A stretch of DNA of 64,000 nt from Palaemon carinicauda (lineage: Eukaryota; Arthropoda; Malacostraca; Decapoda; Palaemonidae): NCBI RefSeq assembly GCF_036898095.1, contig NC_090759.1:17053462-17117461 (forward strand), written 5' to 3'. The translations under genes were made by a program, and so were the position numbers. Below the pieces are notes generated by a model. It saw nothing but the letters and a program-made list of their open reading frames with translations. It did no database searches and was not told the DNA's origin. Below, piece after piece: positions 47,560-58,274 of the stretch (its first letter is position 1; the number at the start of each line of letters is the position of its first letter).

Positions 47560-48263
47560 CTTCCCGATGCCGATTCCTGCACGATCTCCGCGATCAGCCA
47601 AGGATATCGCGCCTCGCTCTTACCATCTCTCCGTCTCTGTCAGCGAATTCAGTGTCACTGAACCTCTATGCCATGGGGTCGGCAAGAGTTTTGCCCGTTT
47701 GGGCAGAATGATCCATGCCTTAGGAGAAGGTCCTCCATAGGATCGTCGACGGCTTCACTCCCCGGCTTCTTCAGTCGATCCTTTCTCGTAGGAAAGCATC
47801 TGAGACGGGAATTCCGTAGTCGACCTCTCAGCTCTGTTCAAGTTTGTCGAACAAACTTCGTCCAGCGTGGAACAGCAGAATCGATCAGACTGGTAACGAG
47901 GCGGTGGCACTCCTTAGGCCCTGGATCGGAAGGACGGGTACTTCCAGTTTCCATTCCATCCATCTTCCAGGAAGCTCTTGGAATTCAGCCTAGACTTAAG
48001 ATGCGGTGTGGCGATCCCGCCGCGGCATCGCAGGTTTTTTTTTCCCTAAGAACTCTCCCTGCTTTCCTCATGGCCGCTCAGGAGCAGGCTTCCACCTCCT
48101 TCGCCTTTTGGAGGTCTGGTCAACTCCGGTAGGCTCGGGTTCGACCTTCTTCAACGCCGGGACAAGCATCCGGGTCCTTACCATGACTGAGGGATCATGG
48201 TAATTTGCTAGGATCCTTCTCTACGTCTGCCTTAACATCTGGGGTATCTAGCCATGATATTGA
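47560..48263 (+). pseudogene. Reverse transcriptase remnant of E, before the 5S insertion
   Basis: SLPGFFSRSFLVGKHLRREF matches the RT fingers (GFFSRLFLV in A); VCRTNFVQ follows in place of the FVRQTRF segment; a YLAMILSQ piece equals the YLGMI motif just before the 5S copy. The catalytic motifs are degraded. Confidence 0.75.
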
Positions 48264-48381
48264 GTCAACGGCCTTACCACGCTGGAAACACCGCTTCTCG
48301 TCCGATCAGCGAAGTTAAGCAACGTTGGGCTGGTCAGTACTTGGATGGGTGACCGCCTGGGTACGCCAGATGCTGTTGCCT
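48264..48381 (+). rRNA. 5S rRNA copy (probable pseudogene) inside the RT of element E
   Basis: About 118 bases match a whole 5S rRNA: gtcaacggccttaccacgct at the 5' end, cttctcgtccgatcagcgaa, then gttaagcaacgttgggc, then the internal promoter C box ggatgggtgaccgcctggg, and a 3' end gatgctgttgcc that pairs with the 5' end. The box A, intermediate element and C box are all recognisable. Some bases differ from the usual animal sequence (ggaaacaccg near 48286; gtacgccag near 48361), and no clear T-run terminator follows immediately, so it may be a retroposed or transposed pseudogene. RT sequence resumes right after it (LRAFPSVD). Confidence 0.85.
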
Positions 48382-49224
48382 CCTTCTCCGAGCCTTCCCT
48401 TCAGTTGACTGTGGCAAGGCTAAGGAGAGTCGCAGTACCTGTTCTCAGTCAAGCAGAGCTTTCAGCCCTACCTTGGAACGTTTCCTGGGTCTCTTTTCCT
48501 CATTGACCCGTCTAAAGTCCTGAACGGTCGCCTCAGGATAAGTTCCGTTTGGGGCGGCCCAAGTTCCGGTGGTATCAAAGCAACGAATAACTGGAATTTC
48601 TGGCCCCTAGGGGACCAGCGGAACGTTTAGACCTGCAATGGGTGTTGACCTATGGAACCTCTTGATGGGAGTGGATATTCTCGTCCTTTCCCCACATTTT
48701 GATGCTGTTCTCGGACTCGTTAAAGAAAAGGGGGGGGGGGGGCCTCATGTTCCAGTTCAGGCCTATGGTCAGGACCTGAAGGATACCTCTCCATCATTCA
48801 GGCAGGCTTAGGGGCCATAGTTTGGCCCCTCTACAGATCCTACAGTTCCTGCTGAGTCGCTCCGTGCGCGACGACTTCATGGTACTGGCGTATTCCAACC
48901 AGCAAGGGACGCATTTTCATACCTTCGCATCTCGCAGTAGAGTTACTGAGATGATCCGAGGTCCTCTCAATACCACTATCGGCTCGCTCATTCCGGGCAG
49001 AGGAATGTTCTCTCCGACTATCTGGGCAGAGCCTCGCAGATAGAGGGTACCTGGGGGTCTTTGGCCTTTAGTAGCCAGCAAGTCCTGGCCTGGGGGACCT
49101 GATCGCGACAGCCTGGAACTTCAAGCTTCCGCTGTTCTTCCCCCCAGTCTCAGACCCCAAGACTCTTTGGCAAAATGCTTTCCGGTGATGGTGGGACAAC
49201 ATCGACACCTGCGTCTTCCCACCA
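48382..49224 (+). pseudogene. RT thumb, RNase H and methylase-like remnant of E
   Basis: Continues the RT after the 5S copy (AFPSVD, then an LSALPWNVSWVS stretch), with an RNase H-like SNQQGTHFHTFASRS near 48894 and a PQDSLAKCFPVMVGQHRHLR stretch before the YR. Highly decayed. Confidence 0.65.
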
Positions 49225-50500
49225 TTGTTGTCTGTTGAGAATGGGTCTCAACAAGACCAGGTTGTCTGTCAACCTTTCGATGGCCCTGTGAGCTCCACTG
49301 TGACTATACGCAGAACGGTTTCCGGACCCTCTGCTTCCCCTGACAGAACTCCCGGGAGAGCTTCTCCCACGGCACAGGCTACTCTAACAACCACACTACA
49401 ATATCTTCCGCGAGCCGTGGCATCGCTTCGGCTTCGCGCCTGGAGACACTATGCCTCCTCCTCAAGAAGAGACAACCCGCTACAGTTGCGGAGCGGAGGT
49501 CGCGTCACCTGCGATAGTCATCTACAGGGGTCTACCAGAAGTGGAGAGTCTTCTGTGGTTGGTGTCGTGGGAGAGATACCTCTTCCCTTGAGGCCTCTTC
49601 TCCAGCAATAACGGACTTATTGCTTTTAGGCGGGAGGAAACTCCTTTCCGCTCTCGGCAATGAAGCCTGTCGCTCAGCCTTTCTCTGGCCTTCAGGCTGA
49701 AAGGAATAGACTTTTCCTTCCCGCTGGACCTTTCTTCGCTCATGCGAAGCTGCGAACGTCCCTGCCCCCAGTCGGAGTGAGACCACCTCCATGGAGCATG
49801 GTTCGGACTTTTAGTCCCTTAAGAGATCTTGTCAAGAACCATTACGTCAGGCCCCTGATCGTATTCTGCCTTGGGGGACGGTGCTCCTGCTCACTCTGGT
49901 CTTGGCCAGTGTGTAAGCAATCTTTTTGGTCTCGTACGACTCCGCCCTTTCTAAGGAATAGGGGAAGGCAACATTCAGGTTCGCTCCTGAGTTGTTTGCT
50001 AGACTCAGAATCTTGGGGTTCCGGCCCTTCGGTCCAGCTCCTTCAAGATTTCGAGGCACCATTCTGTATCAGATGACCCAAACCTTCTCCTTCTTGCCAG
50101 TAAAGGAATCGAGGGGTTATCTTTGGGAACAGCTGCAGTTTGTCCTCACGTGCAGCCGGGTTGGGAGCACAGGAAGGACAAAGGGGAGAGTCTCCAGTAC
50201 AGTATACCTCTTCAGTTCGGACTCAAGGACATTCATCTCGACCTGAATCCAGACCCTCCTCCGTCACGTCGCCCTACAGCACGATGTCGGATACATCGCA
50301 ACGTCTCTCGCCTTCGAGTAGTATTACTCTGTGACGCAGGTGCTACAAGCTGGAGTCTGGAAGCGTCTAATGACCTTCGCAGCCCGCTTCCTGCAGGACG
50401 TGACCCACAGGAGTATCGATACGTTTCTATCGCTTTGTGGTGGCTACACAACAGCTGGTCTAACCTCAGGCTCCTTTTTAGACAGGTAGCAGAAGGTTGA
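49225..50500 (+). pseudogene. Tyrosine recombinase remnant of E
   Basis: Follows F and C in order: an N-terminal segment near 49500 (gaagtggagagtcttctgtggttg), the KRV region lost to frameshifts, PDPPPSRRPTA near 50240 and a final LLFRQVAEG segment. Catalytic Tyr and His-Arg cannot be read in one frame. Confidence 0.72.
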
Positions 50501-50939
50501 GGGCATTGTTATCAGGTTTTAGTCTGCATGAACGAAAGAAGTATGTCTGGCCCTTACTTCTTTCTTCATCATCCCCTCTACGGGGAAGCAGCATCCTGGT
50601 CTCTGCATAGCTGACCTCAAACCTCTGCAGGTAAACCGTGCTTCCTTGTGTTCCGAGTATTGAGTCAATACTGTCGCGTCCCCCATACCCTGACGAGGTG
50701 GTATTGGGAACGTCCTAACCCAGAGTTCCTTCTGGAACTCTAGGTCAACTGCCTAGGACGGGTCACACTTCTTTCTTCACACTCAAGCTTATGTAGGCCA
50801 CACGTTTCCTTGCGGAGCAAGGAACTTGTGAGGTGTAGGGACTCCTTTTCTCAAGTGCGACTCACTCGGATTTTGAGTCCCCGGGTAAAGCCAAAGCCAG
50901 TATGGCTGGGGACTTTCCACCCTTCCTAAGGGGTAAGTC
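50501..50939 (+). other. 3' untranslated region of E
   Basis: Matches C and F 3' regions; non-coding. Confidence 0.65.
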
Positions 50940-51050
50940 ACCCAATGTAAATAGCGTGGTTTGTATTTCGGTTACGGAACAAATGACAAATTCGGAGATA
51001 ATTTGTATTTTTCCTAACCATACAAACCTTAGCTATTTACACATATTTGC
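50940..51050 (+). repeat. Internal complementary region of E
   Basis: Centred on ggttacggaacaaatgacaa; defines the E ends. Confidence 0.9.
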
Positions 51051-51086
51051 CCGCCAGCCCTGTCCCCCAAGACAAGTCCTACCTTT

Positions 51087-51298
51087 AAGTGAAGTGAAGC
51101 AGTTCACCGGTGTGTGAGGGGGGGAGGGGTAGCTAGCTACACCCCCCCCCCCCCCGCTAACTAGCGCGGGGGTAATACACCCTCGTTAAATTCTAAAGGC
51201 TCGCCATTTCAGCTACGCTAAAAGGTACTGTAAACCCAATGTAAATAGCTAAGGTTTGTATGGTTAGGAAAAATACAAATTATCTCCGAATTTGTCAT
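51087..51298 (+). repeat. Right inverted terminal repeat of E
   Basis: Inverse of 43559-43735, with a long poly(C) run at about 51142-51156 and outer extension ending gaatttgtcat. Confidence 0.92.
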
Positions 51299-51583
51299 TT
51301 TTTCAAACTGTGCAAACCTGAGCTCTTTACTCATACTTGTTCCACCCTTACCTATCCACCCAGAAAGTCATGCCTGCAATCAAAAGGGACATAATACTCT
51401 GGGTGAGTATGTGAGCTGTATGGCGGGTCAACCCCCCCCCCTTCCGCGCTAACTGGCAAAGGTTCGTTAGCACCTCCTGTTTAAAATTTAAGCTAATTCC
51501 AGCTCTGCTGAAAACATATATTCATAGTAAAGAGCTCAGGTTTGTATAGTTAGGAAAAATACATATTACTTCCAAATTTTCAT
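51299..51583 (+). mobile_element. Element D, right half of ICR and right ITR
   Basis: Resumes D after E: caaacctgagctctttact parallels the D left end (aaaccatttgctctttag). The ITR runs to ttccaaattttcat at 51583. Confidence 0.82.
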
Positions 51584-51935
51584 ATTATTGTCAGATGTAT
51601 AGTTTTCTGCATATTGAATTACTGTACAGTACTTTATGATGATTTATTCTACTGATTGTTGTAATTCAAACCTCCATAATGAGAAATGAGGTAAGAACTG
51701 TACCTGGTTGGACAGGTGAAATTCAAAGTACAGTACTTTACCTAGTCCTTATTTGAAGTGTGAATTCAGAGCTGTGGTTACAATTAATGGTAACCAATTA
51801 AGATATTAGTGAAGGTAATATTTATTTAAAAAAAAAAAGCTTAAAAAGGATATTATTTTGTGCATTTGCTAATGATTGTTTATCAAATATTGGAAAGAAC
51901 CACAGTTAAGTAATTAGTAAAATTATTTTTCACAG
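51584..51935 (+). other. Host intron end, upstream of the CULT-like exon
   Basis: AT-rich sequence ending in a splice acceptor, aaaattatttttcacag at 51919-51935. No transposon signature. Confidence 0.65.
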
Positions 51936-52144
51936 ATCATATACTGTGTCGTAAGTGTGGAAATGAACTGACTGAAAACTTTCTTGAGAATTTCATTAAC
52001 ATCACAAGCCCTCAGTCTGAGTCCATCAATAGGATTTCCTTGTTTGGTCACAACCATTTGGTGGTACAATCTCTAAGGAACCCAGCTGATTATGTCTTTT
52101 ACCTGGTTACAGTAAAAGTTGCAGGATGCAAAGGAATTGGTGAG
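51936..52144 (+). CDS. Internal exon of a host gene, CULT-like domain start
   Basis: A 209-base exon bounded by a good acceptor (tttttcacag) and donor (gag/gtgagt). In the phase starting two bases in, it encodes 69 stop-free residues. HILCRKCGNEL gives a CxxC pair at the domain start, followed by NITSPQSES, SLFGHNHLVVQSLRNP and FYLVTVKVAGCKGIGE. The layout fits the first half of a CULT domain (the zinc-binding, thalidomide-binding fold of cereblon and of secreted CULT proteins): a first CxxC, then NP, F and V/L-rich strands. The second CxxC and ligand-binding tryptophans would lie in the next exon, which I do not find. Whether it is cereblon or a secreted CULT protein is undecided. Two DIRS elements lie within 360 bases on either side. 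Confidence 0.7.
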
Positions 52145-52330
52145 GTGAGTGTTATATTGTGGCATTTGATGATTTGTACTACAAGGTAGCACTGGTTAGC
52201 TACAACTCAAAAGCTTGAAAAGATGAAACTAATGGAATGATTTTGCATTTCATAAAAACTTAAGTATATATCAGGATAATTTATAATTGATTCATATGAG
52301 TGATAGGACAGTATTCTGTTAATGGATAGG
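52145..52330 (+). other. Start of host intron, before element F
   Basis: Begins with the splice donor gtgagt. No other feature before the left end of F. Confidence 0.65.
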
Positions 52331-52515
52331 TGTTCCGTAACTGGAATACAAACCACACTATTTAATAGGGGTATTACTTTCGGCGTAGCTGAAATGACGA
52401 GCCATTAATTTTTAACGAGAGTTTACTACCCACACCTCTAGTTAGCGGGGGTAGGGGAGGGTAGCTTGCTAAAATCCCCCCTCTCACACACCTGTGCTTG
52501 AGCTCACTTTGCTCT
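52331..52515 (+). repeat. Left inverted terminal repeat of F
   Basis: tgttccgtaactggaatac start; very close to C; inverse match to 58275-58464. Confidence 0.93.
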
Positions 52516-52618
52516 CAGCTCGGATGGTGGTTCGACGTGTCCGCTCTCATCCTTGCCGTCATATTGGCAGCCATTTAATTGCTTTTGTTTCTGTATATGT
52601 GAAGTTGGCCTCTGCGAT

Positions 52619-53690
52619 CATGCGCACTTGCTCTGGGTTTCCCGACCGCCCCTGTGGAACATTCATGTCGGCATTCGAGACTAATCCTCACGTCCTTTGT
52701 CCTTCTGGTAGGGGCCAACCACGTGATAGTAACAACAAGTGTAGGGAGTGGTCTGCTTCCCAGTGAGAGAGGTTTTGCAACGATGGAAGAGGAAGTCCAA
52801 ACGGGATATTTCTTCTTCGAAGGTTTTTTCGAAAGGAGAAAAACCCAAGGCCTCTTCTTCCGTTGCACAAACCTCGTCCGAAGCTCCCACTCGATCGGTC
52901 TCTTTTGAGAGACCGTCAAGTGGTAGCGTAGACCGATGTATTGTTAACCAACCTCGGGTATCAAGAGATGACGTTGCTTCCCCTAGCGAAGCAGCTCTAC
53001 CTCTCTCCCCGGGGAGGATATGTCACTAGCCTCCTTATTTTAGCTTTGGTCTTCCTTGGGGCTTACGGGTTCCCCCTCCAAGGAGGTTTTGCTTAATTAC
53101 ATCCGATTGGGTGCCGTTGTCAAGCATTTGTCGTCACCGTCAGTGGTTGATTCTCTGTCTCTTGTCAACATTGCGGTGTCAGAGGTATCCAATGCGGTAT
53201 CACCCATCTCTTCCACTCCAAACTCTACGGTAGCTGATGGCTTATTTTCTCCCGCTCCTGTTCAGCCTACGAGGGGGAAACTTAAATCCATCGTCTGTCT
53301 CTCCTGCTAGTGTTTCTCCCCCTCGGGGGAGTTCACTTACAGAGACTCCTCTTCGGAGGAGGACTGGAGAAGGTCAGCTTGCTGATCCAATGGCCCCCAG
53401 AGGGTGCATTCGTTGGAAGCGAGCCTTCCTCTTCGCCATAGAGGCCTTCCTTCACCTGCGGTGAGGAGCCGCCTCTTTGGTTCAACATCTTCGATGCAGT
53501 CCCCTGCAGAGGAGCCTCTAGACCAATCATCCGTCACTGCACCTGCATTGGTCCTAGACCTCTCTGCAGATCGTTTACGATCTCCTTCGGTGGAAGGTCG
53601 TCCTTTTAAAGGACACGTCGACCTTCCACCCGACAGACCTGCTATCACCGTTTCTACATGGGCCTAACAAGGCTCCACCCAAGCGTGCTG
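52619..53690 (+). pseudogene. Gag-like ORF1, N-terminal part, of F
   Basis: ATG at 52619 starts MRTCSGFPDRPCGTFMSAFE, then NPHVLCPSG (second Cys of CxxC replaced) and CREWSASQ before TGA. The order and spacing match the Cys module of A and G. Downstream frames contain SRLFGSTSSMQS and Pro/Ser-rich stretches, with several stops. Confidence 0.78.
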
Positions 53691-54500
53691 TTGCGCGCCA
53701 ACAACATACGCGCGATGCGCCCACGAGACCTGACAAGCACTCTTTAGTAGCTCGTCAGGCCCCATCACTACGGGCAAACATCCATCATAACCCTAACATA
53801 GGGCATCAAGAGCGTACACGCCAACAGGCACGTACGCTCCATCACGCGCTATGCGTGCCCCCATGCGCATATGCGCCCACGTTCTCCTGTGCGCCCTGCG
53901 CAAACTGCGCCCACGCGCCAACAGTCTGCTACACGCCCGCACCCATCTGCGTGCCAACACTCACCTGCGCGCAAACTACCTGCCCGCCATCAATCTCTTG
54001 TGCAATGGCTCTCTTCTACACGCCAGCACTTCCCTACGCGCCTGCACGCCAACATTCTCCTGCACGTGCGCATACGCTCCCAACATCTAACTCTCCTGCG
54101 TGCCATGCTGCGCACCATCTTACGCGCCAACTCCCAACTGATAGCAGGACTTCTGGGAAGTCAGCCATGCTGTCTTCTCCCACGCGCCAACTCTTACCAA
54201 CACGCCAACCTTCTCCCACGCGCATCCACAAGAATATGCGCACGCACGCCCATCTCCTCCGAGGGATGTGCGCCAACATTCTCCCGAGTGCCTTACATGT
54301 ATCCACTGCGTGCCCGCGCGCTAGGGAACTTTCTCCTGCTCGCGCGCGCCTTACGGCCGGCACAGACGTGCACAGACACTCTCCCGCTCGCCCACGCATT
54401 CTTCGGGATAATCCTGCGTGCACGAATACTCTTCCACGCACGAGCCCCAATATTCTCCCTCGCGCAAGCGTCAATATCCTCCCACGCGCGAGACTACACA
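53690..54500 (+). repeat. CpG-rich degenerate minisatellite in ORF1 of F
   Basis: Variants of cgcgccaac, ctcctgcacgcgcc and acgcgccaactct words encode a Pro/Ala/Thr/Cys-rich low-complexity tract in several frames. Equivalent in position to the arrays of C and E. Confidence 0.82.
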
Positions 54501-54549
54501 CTCTAATGAACAACATACGGCATGGTCGCCATCGCCTCACTCCCCTCCC

Positions 54550-56196
54550 CGCAAGCGCATGCCACCATGCATTGTGGGAGAAGGGAAACTTCCAGAGGGT
54601 TCCAGGATCACAAAGCTACCACAGGTGAACCCACCAATGATAATGACTCCTCCAAGGGATCCTTCAATCCCTTTCCCTTCAAAGGGTATGTCTGACAGCG
54701 CGTCTGTCAGCCAACAGCCCTGGTTCGGTGCCCTGATCAGAGCCATAGCTCAGGCTTTCAAGCCTGTCTTCTCTGAATTGGGACACAGAACCATGGCTTC
54801 TTCTACCCCTTTGAAGAGAAAAAGTGGAGTCCCAGACGCGGTCATTTCCCCAAGGGCGAAACTGACTCCACGCAGACCTTCGAGGCAGGTTCCTTCTATT
54901 CCTCAGACTGCGTCTCCTTCCCTTTCGGACGAAGATTTCCCGTCTCCAAGGGAATCATGCGAGGAGAAACTTTCCCCCATCGCACCAATGGAGGAAACCT
55001 CTCTTCGCGCTGAAGGGTCTACTCAGTCGGGGATTGTAAGGAACATGCCACCCTCATCAATGTTGGAGTCTTATTTCCTTCCCAGGAAGGAATCTAAAGA
55101 CTCCAAAACATTGCCTAAGTCCTCTACTTGGACTAGGATGGAGCAAACTAGCCACTCGGGGAATGTCCGCGACTCCCCAAGAAGAGCCTTCGGGGATAGA
55201 AAGAGACTTCGCTGCAAGTCCTACATCAGGAGGAGACCAGCAAGAGTCAGAACATGCGTTTTGGCAAGTTCTGACTCTAATGAGGGCTCTCAACGGGTTT
55301 TCCGATCCAGGGATCCCTCCTTGAGAGGGCAAGACCGCGTCTTTGGTACTCAAAAACCCTCTAAGACCAGTGCAGCCCTGCCCTGGTTTCAAGGGGGGTA
55401 AAGAGTACTAGGGACAAGATCTCACAACAGCTCTCCGAGATGTCCTCCTCCAACCGCTCCAATACCACCAACAAGCTCCCCCCCCCACCTCCTCTCGTTC
55501 AGCAGAGGAGGTACTTTGAGATCCTAGAGGAGCCTTGTCTAGCTCTTCCACTTCACCACTCGCTGGAAGAGCTAACCAGGGGAGTCCCTCTAGAGAGACT
55601 CCAACTGGCAGCTCTCATTTTCGGCAGCCGAGATCCTCAACCAGGAGAAAGTTGCGAAGTGTGCTATGCAAGCCACTTCGTGGCTCGATATATGGCTGGG
55701 GACCTTAGGTATCCTGATATGTTCGGAGGATTTCTCCAAGGAACGTGCCAGGAAAGCTATGGAAACCTTCCTTCTCTCAGGTACTCGCACGATCGAGTTT
55801 CTGGCCCACCAAGTCTCGAACCTGTGGGCAAATACCATCCTGAAACGTCGGGATACAGTAGCTGAGAGATTCCATCAGAAGGTCCCAAGCGCTGAGATCA
55901 ATAGGCTCAGACATTCCTCCCTGGAGGGATCTGTCCTGTTCGAGCCTAAGGATGTGGAACATGCCGCTGAGAGGTGGAGGAAGTCTCATGAAGACTCCCT
56001 CCTTCATAGGGCTTTAACTTCCAAGCCCTATAAGCCTCCAGCACCACAGCAGTCCCGTTCAGTCAAGACCACTACGACGACAACAGCAGCGAAGACTTTG
56101 GTGATTAAGCCCTTTCCTGTCAAAGAAAGGAAAGGCAAAAAGTCTTCCAGGGGAGGCAAAAATCCTAGAGGGAGCAGCCGAGGCTGCAAACGCTAG
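54550..56196 (+). pseudogene. Gag-like ORF1, C-terminal part, of F
   Basis: One long open piece (about 54550-55401: PSIPFPSKGMSDSASVSQQP, LIRAIAQAFKPVFSELGHR, SAALPWFQGG) is followed after a frameshift by the conserved helical block WLDIWLGTLGILICSEDFSK, TRTIEFLAHQVSNLWANTIL and EINRLRHSSLEGSVLFEPK (55666-56000), with a basic tail to 56196. It is the best-preserved gag C-terminus of lineage II in the window. Confidence 0.85.
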
Positions 56197-56223
56197 GATA
56201 GGCAGTCTCCCTGCAGTTCCACA

Positions 56224-56640
56224 GTGGAGGGATGCCTTCAAAGTTGCTCAAACAGGTGGAAGCAACTCGGGGCTGATTCCTGGACAATCACTGTGATTAG
56301 TCTAGGATATCGCATCCCGTTCATAACATCTCTACCTCCCTTGGCAAGATGCTTTCCAACAACGGTGGGACAATATCGACGTTTACCCCTTTCCCGTTTT
56401 GTCTGATGAGGAGGGTACTCAACAAGACCAAAACATCGGTCAATCTTTCAATGACCCTCATAGCTCCGCTATGGCATCATGCAGAGTGGTTCCTGGACCT
56501 TCTGCAACTCCTAACGGAGCCACCAAGACAACTCCCTCCACGACACAATCTACTCAAACAACCACATGCCAACATCTTCCACAAAGCCGTAGGCTCACTA
56601 CAACTTCATGCCTGGAGACTATCCAGTATCTCCTCTCTGA
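56224..56640 (+). pseudogene. RT start fused to methylase-like end of F (RT/RNase H deleted)
   Basis: SLGYRIPFITSLPPL is the RT N-terminus. At about 56340 it passes directly to LARCFPTTVGQ and then CLMRRVLNKTKTSVNLSMTL and IAPLWHHAEWFLDLL, which align with the region after RNase H in A (LLRRVINKLRTSWN, LIAPAWPSREWYADLL). The RT palm, thumb and all RNase H motifs are missing. Confidence 0.85.
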
Positions 56641-57659
56641 GAGAGGATTTTCACACCAAGTTGCAATCAGGATGTCTGGACACCTGCGAAGGTCATCAGC
56701 AGCAGTCTATACCAGGCAAAGTGGAAAGTCTTCTGTGGTTAGTGTCGTGGAAAGGGTATCTCTCCACTCGATGCTACTATTCCAGTAATAGCGGAGTTCC
56801 TCGTGTATTTGCGGGAAGAAATGCACCTATCAGTCTCGGCAGTGAAAGGCTGTCGCTCAGCCTTAAGCCTCGCCTTCAGACTAAAAGGAATGGACATTTC
56901 CTTATCGCTAGAACTTTCTCTACTCATACGGAGTTATGAACTTACCTGCCCTTAGTCGGAAGTGAGACCTCCCCCATAGAATGTGGTTCGAGTTCTCAGG
57001 TCTCTTAAGAGACCTCCCTCTGAACCATTACGCCAGGCATCAGATCGCCACCTAACCTGGAAGATGTTGTTCCTGCTAGCTTTGGCCTTGGCCAAGCAAG
57101 TCAGCGAACGTATGGTCTCTCGTATGACATCGCCCATTCAAGGGGATAGGGGAAGGTAACGTTCAGCTTCGTCCCTGAGTTTATTGCTAAGACTCAGAAT
57201 CCAGGAGTAGCGGATCCTCAATTCGACTCCTTCCGGATTTCTAGTCTCCATAATGTAACAGATGACCCAGACCATCTCTTACTATGCCCAGTAAGGAGCT
57301 TGAGGCTTTACCTCAAAAGAACAGCTGCAGCTCGCCTTCGTGTGCTAGCACTATTCATCAGCACAGGGAGGACTAAGAGGAGGGTCACCAAGAACACCAT
57401 CTCTGCATGGATTCACGGGGTCATTGACCTGGCTCTGAATCCAGACCCTCCTCCGTCACGTCGCCCCAGAGCACATGATGTCAGGGGCATAACTACGTCC
57501 CTGGTTTTCAAAAGAAATTTTTCAGTGACGCAGGTTCTTCAAGCTGGGGAGTGTAAACGTCAAACAATGTTCACATCCCACTACCTGCAAGACGTGACCC
57601 ACAGGAGACTCGATACGTTTGCTATCGGTCCTGTGGTGGCTGCACAACAGCTGGTTTAA
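56600..57659 (+). pseudogene. Tyrosine recombinase of F, C-terminal half readable
   Basis: N-terminal pieces (SERGFSHQVAIRMSGHLRRS) are frame-disrupted and the KRV region near 57070-57130 is shifted (KQVSERMVSRMTSPIQG). From 57300 to 57659 one frame carries RLYLKRTAAARL, AHDVRGITTSLVFKRNFSV (His-x-x-Arg) and SHYLQDVTHRRLDTF (nucleophile Tyr), ending at VVAAQQLV. Not functional as a whole. Confidence 0.85.
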
Positions 57660-58129
57660 AACCTCAAGCCCCTTATTGGACAAGTAGCAGAAGGTTGAGG
57701 GCATTGTTACCCGGTTTTAGTCTGCATGAATGAAAAGGTTTGACTGGCCCTTATTCTTTTCTTCATCATCCCCTCTCTTTGGGAAAGCAGCATCCTGGGT
57801 TCTCTGCATAGCTGACCTCAAACCACTGCAGGTAAACCATGCTCCCTTGTGTTCCTAGTATTAATATTAATATTGTTATGTCCCCATACCCTGACGAGGT
57901 GGTATTTGGAAAGTCCTAGTCTACAACTTTCCATCTAAAGAACTTCAGAACAACTTTCTAGGACGAGTCACATTTCTTCTTACCTTCACACACAGCTTGC
58001 GTAGGCCGCAGACCTTGCTTAGCAAGGATTTAGCGAGGTGCAGGGACTCCTTATTCTTGTGTAAGGAGTCCCCGGGCAAAGCCAAAAGCCAGACTGACTG
58101 GGACGTCCAACCTTCCTAATGGGTGAGTC
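57660..58129 (+). other. 3' untranslated region of F
   Basis: Non-coding, matches C and E. Confidence 0.7.
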
Positions 58130-58240
58130 ACCCCTATTAAATAGCGTGGTTTGTATTCCAGTTATGGAACAAATGACAAATTCTTAGATAATTTGTATTT
58201 TTCTTAACTATACAAACCTTAGCTATATAACCAAACTTGC
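58130..58240 (+). repeat. Internal complementary region of F
   Basis: Centred on atggaacaaatgacaaattc. Confidence 0.9.
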
Positions 58241-58274
58241 CCGCCAGCCCTATCCCCCATGAAGTCCACCTCCA

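Larger units (their letters stand above)
43559..51298 (+). mobile_element. DIRS lineage II element E, full length, decayed
   Basis: 7.7 kb. Left ITR 43559-43735, right ITR 51087-51298, ICR 50940-51050. Holds ORF1-like sequence with three minisatellites, a decayed RT interrupted by a 5S rRNA copy, RNase H and YR remnants. It sits in the ICR of D. Confidence 0.92.
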
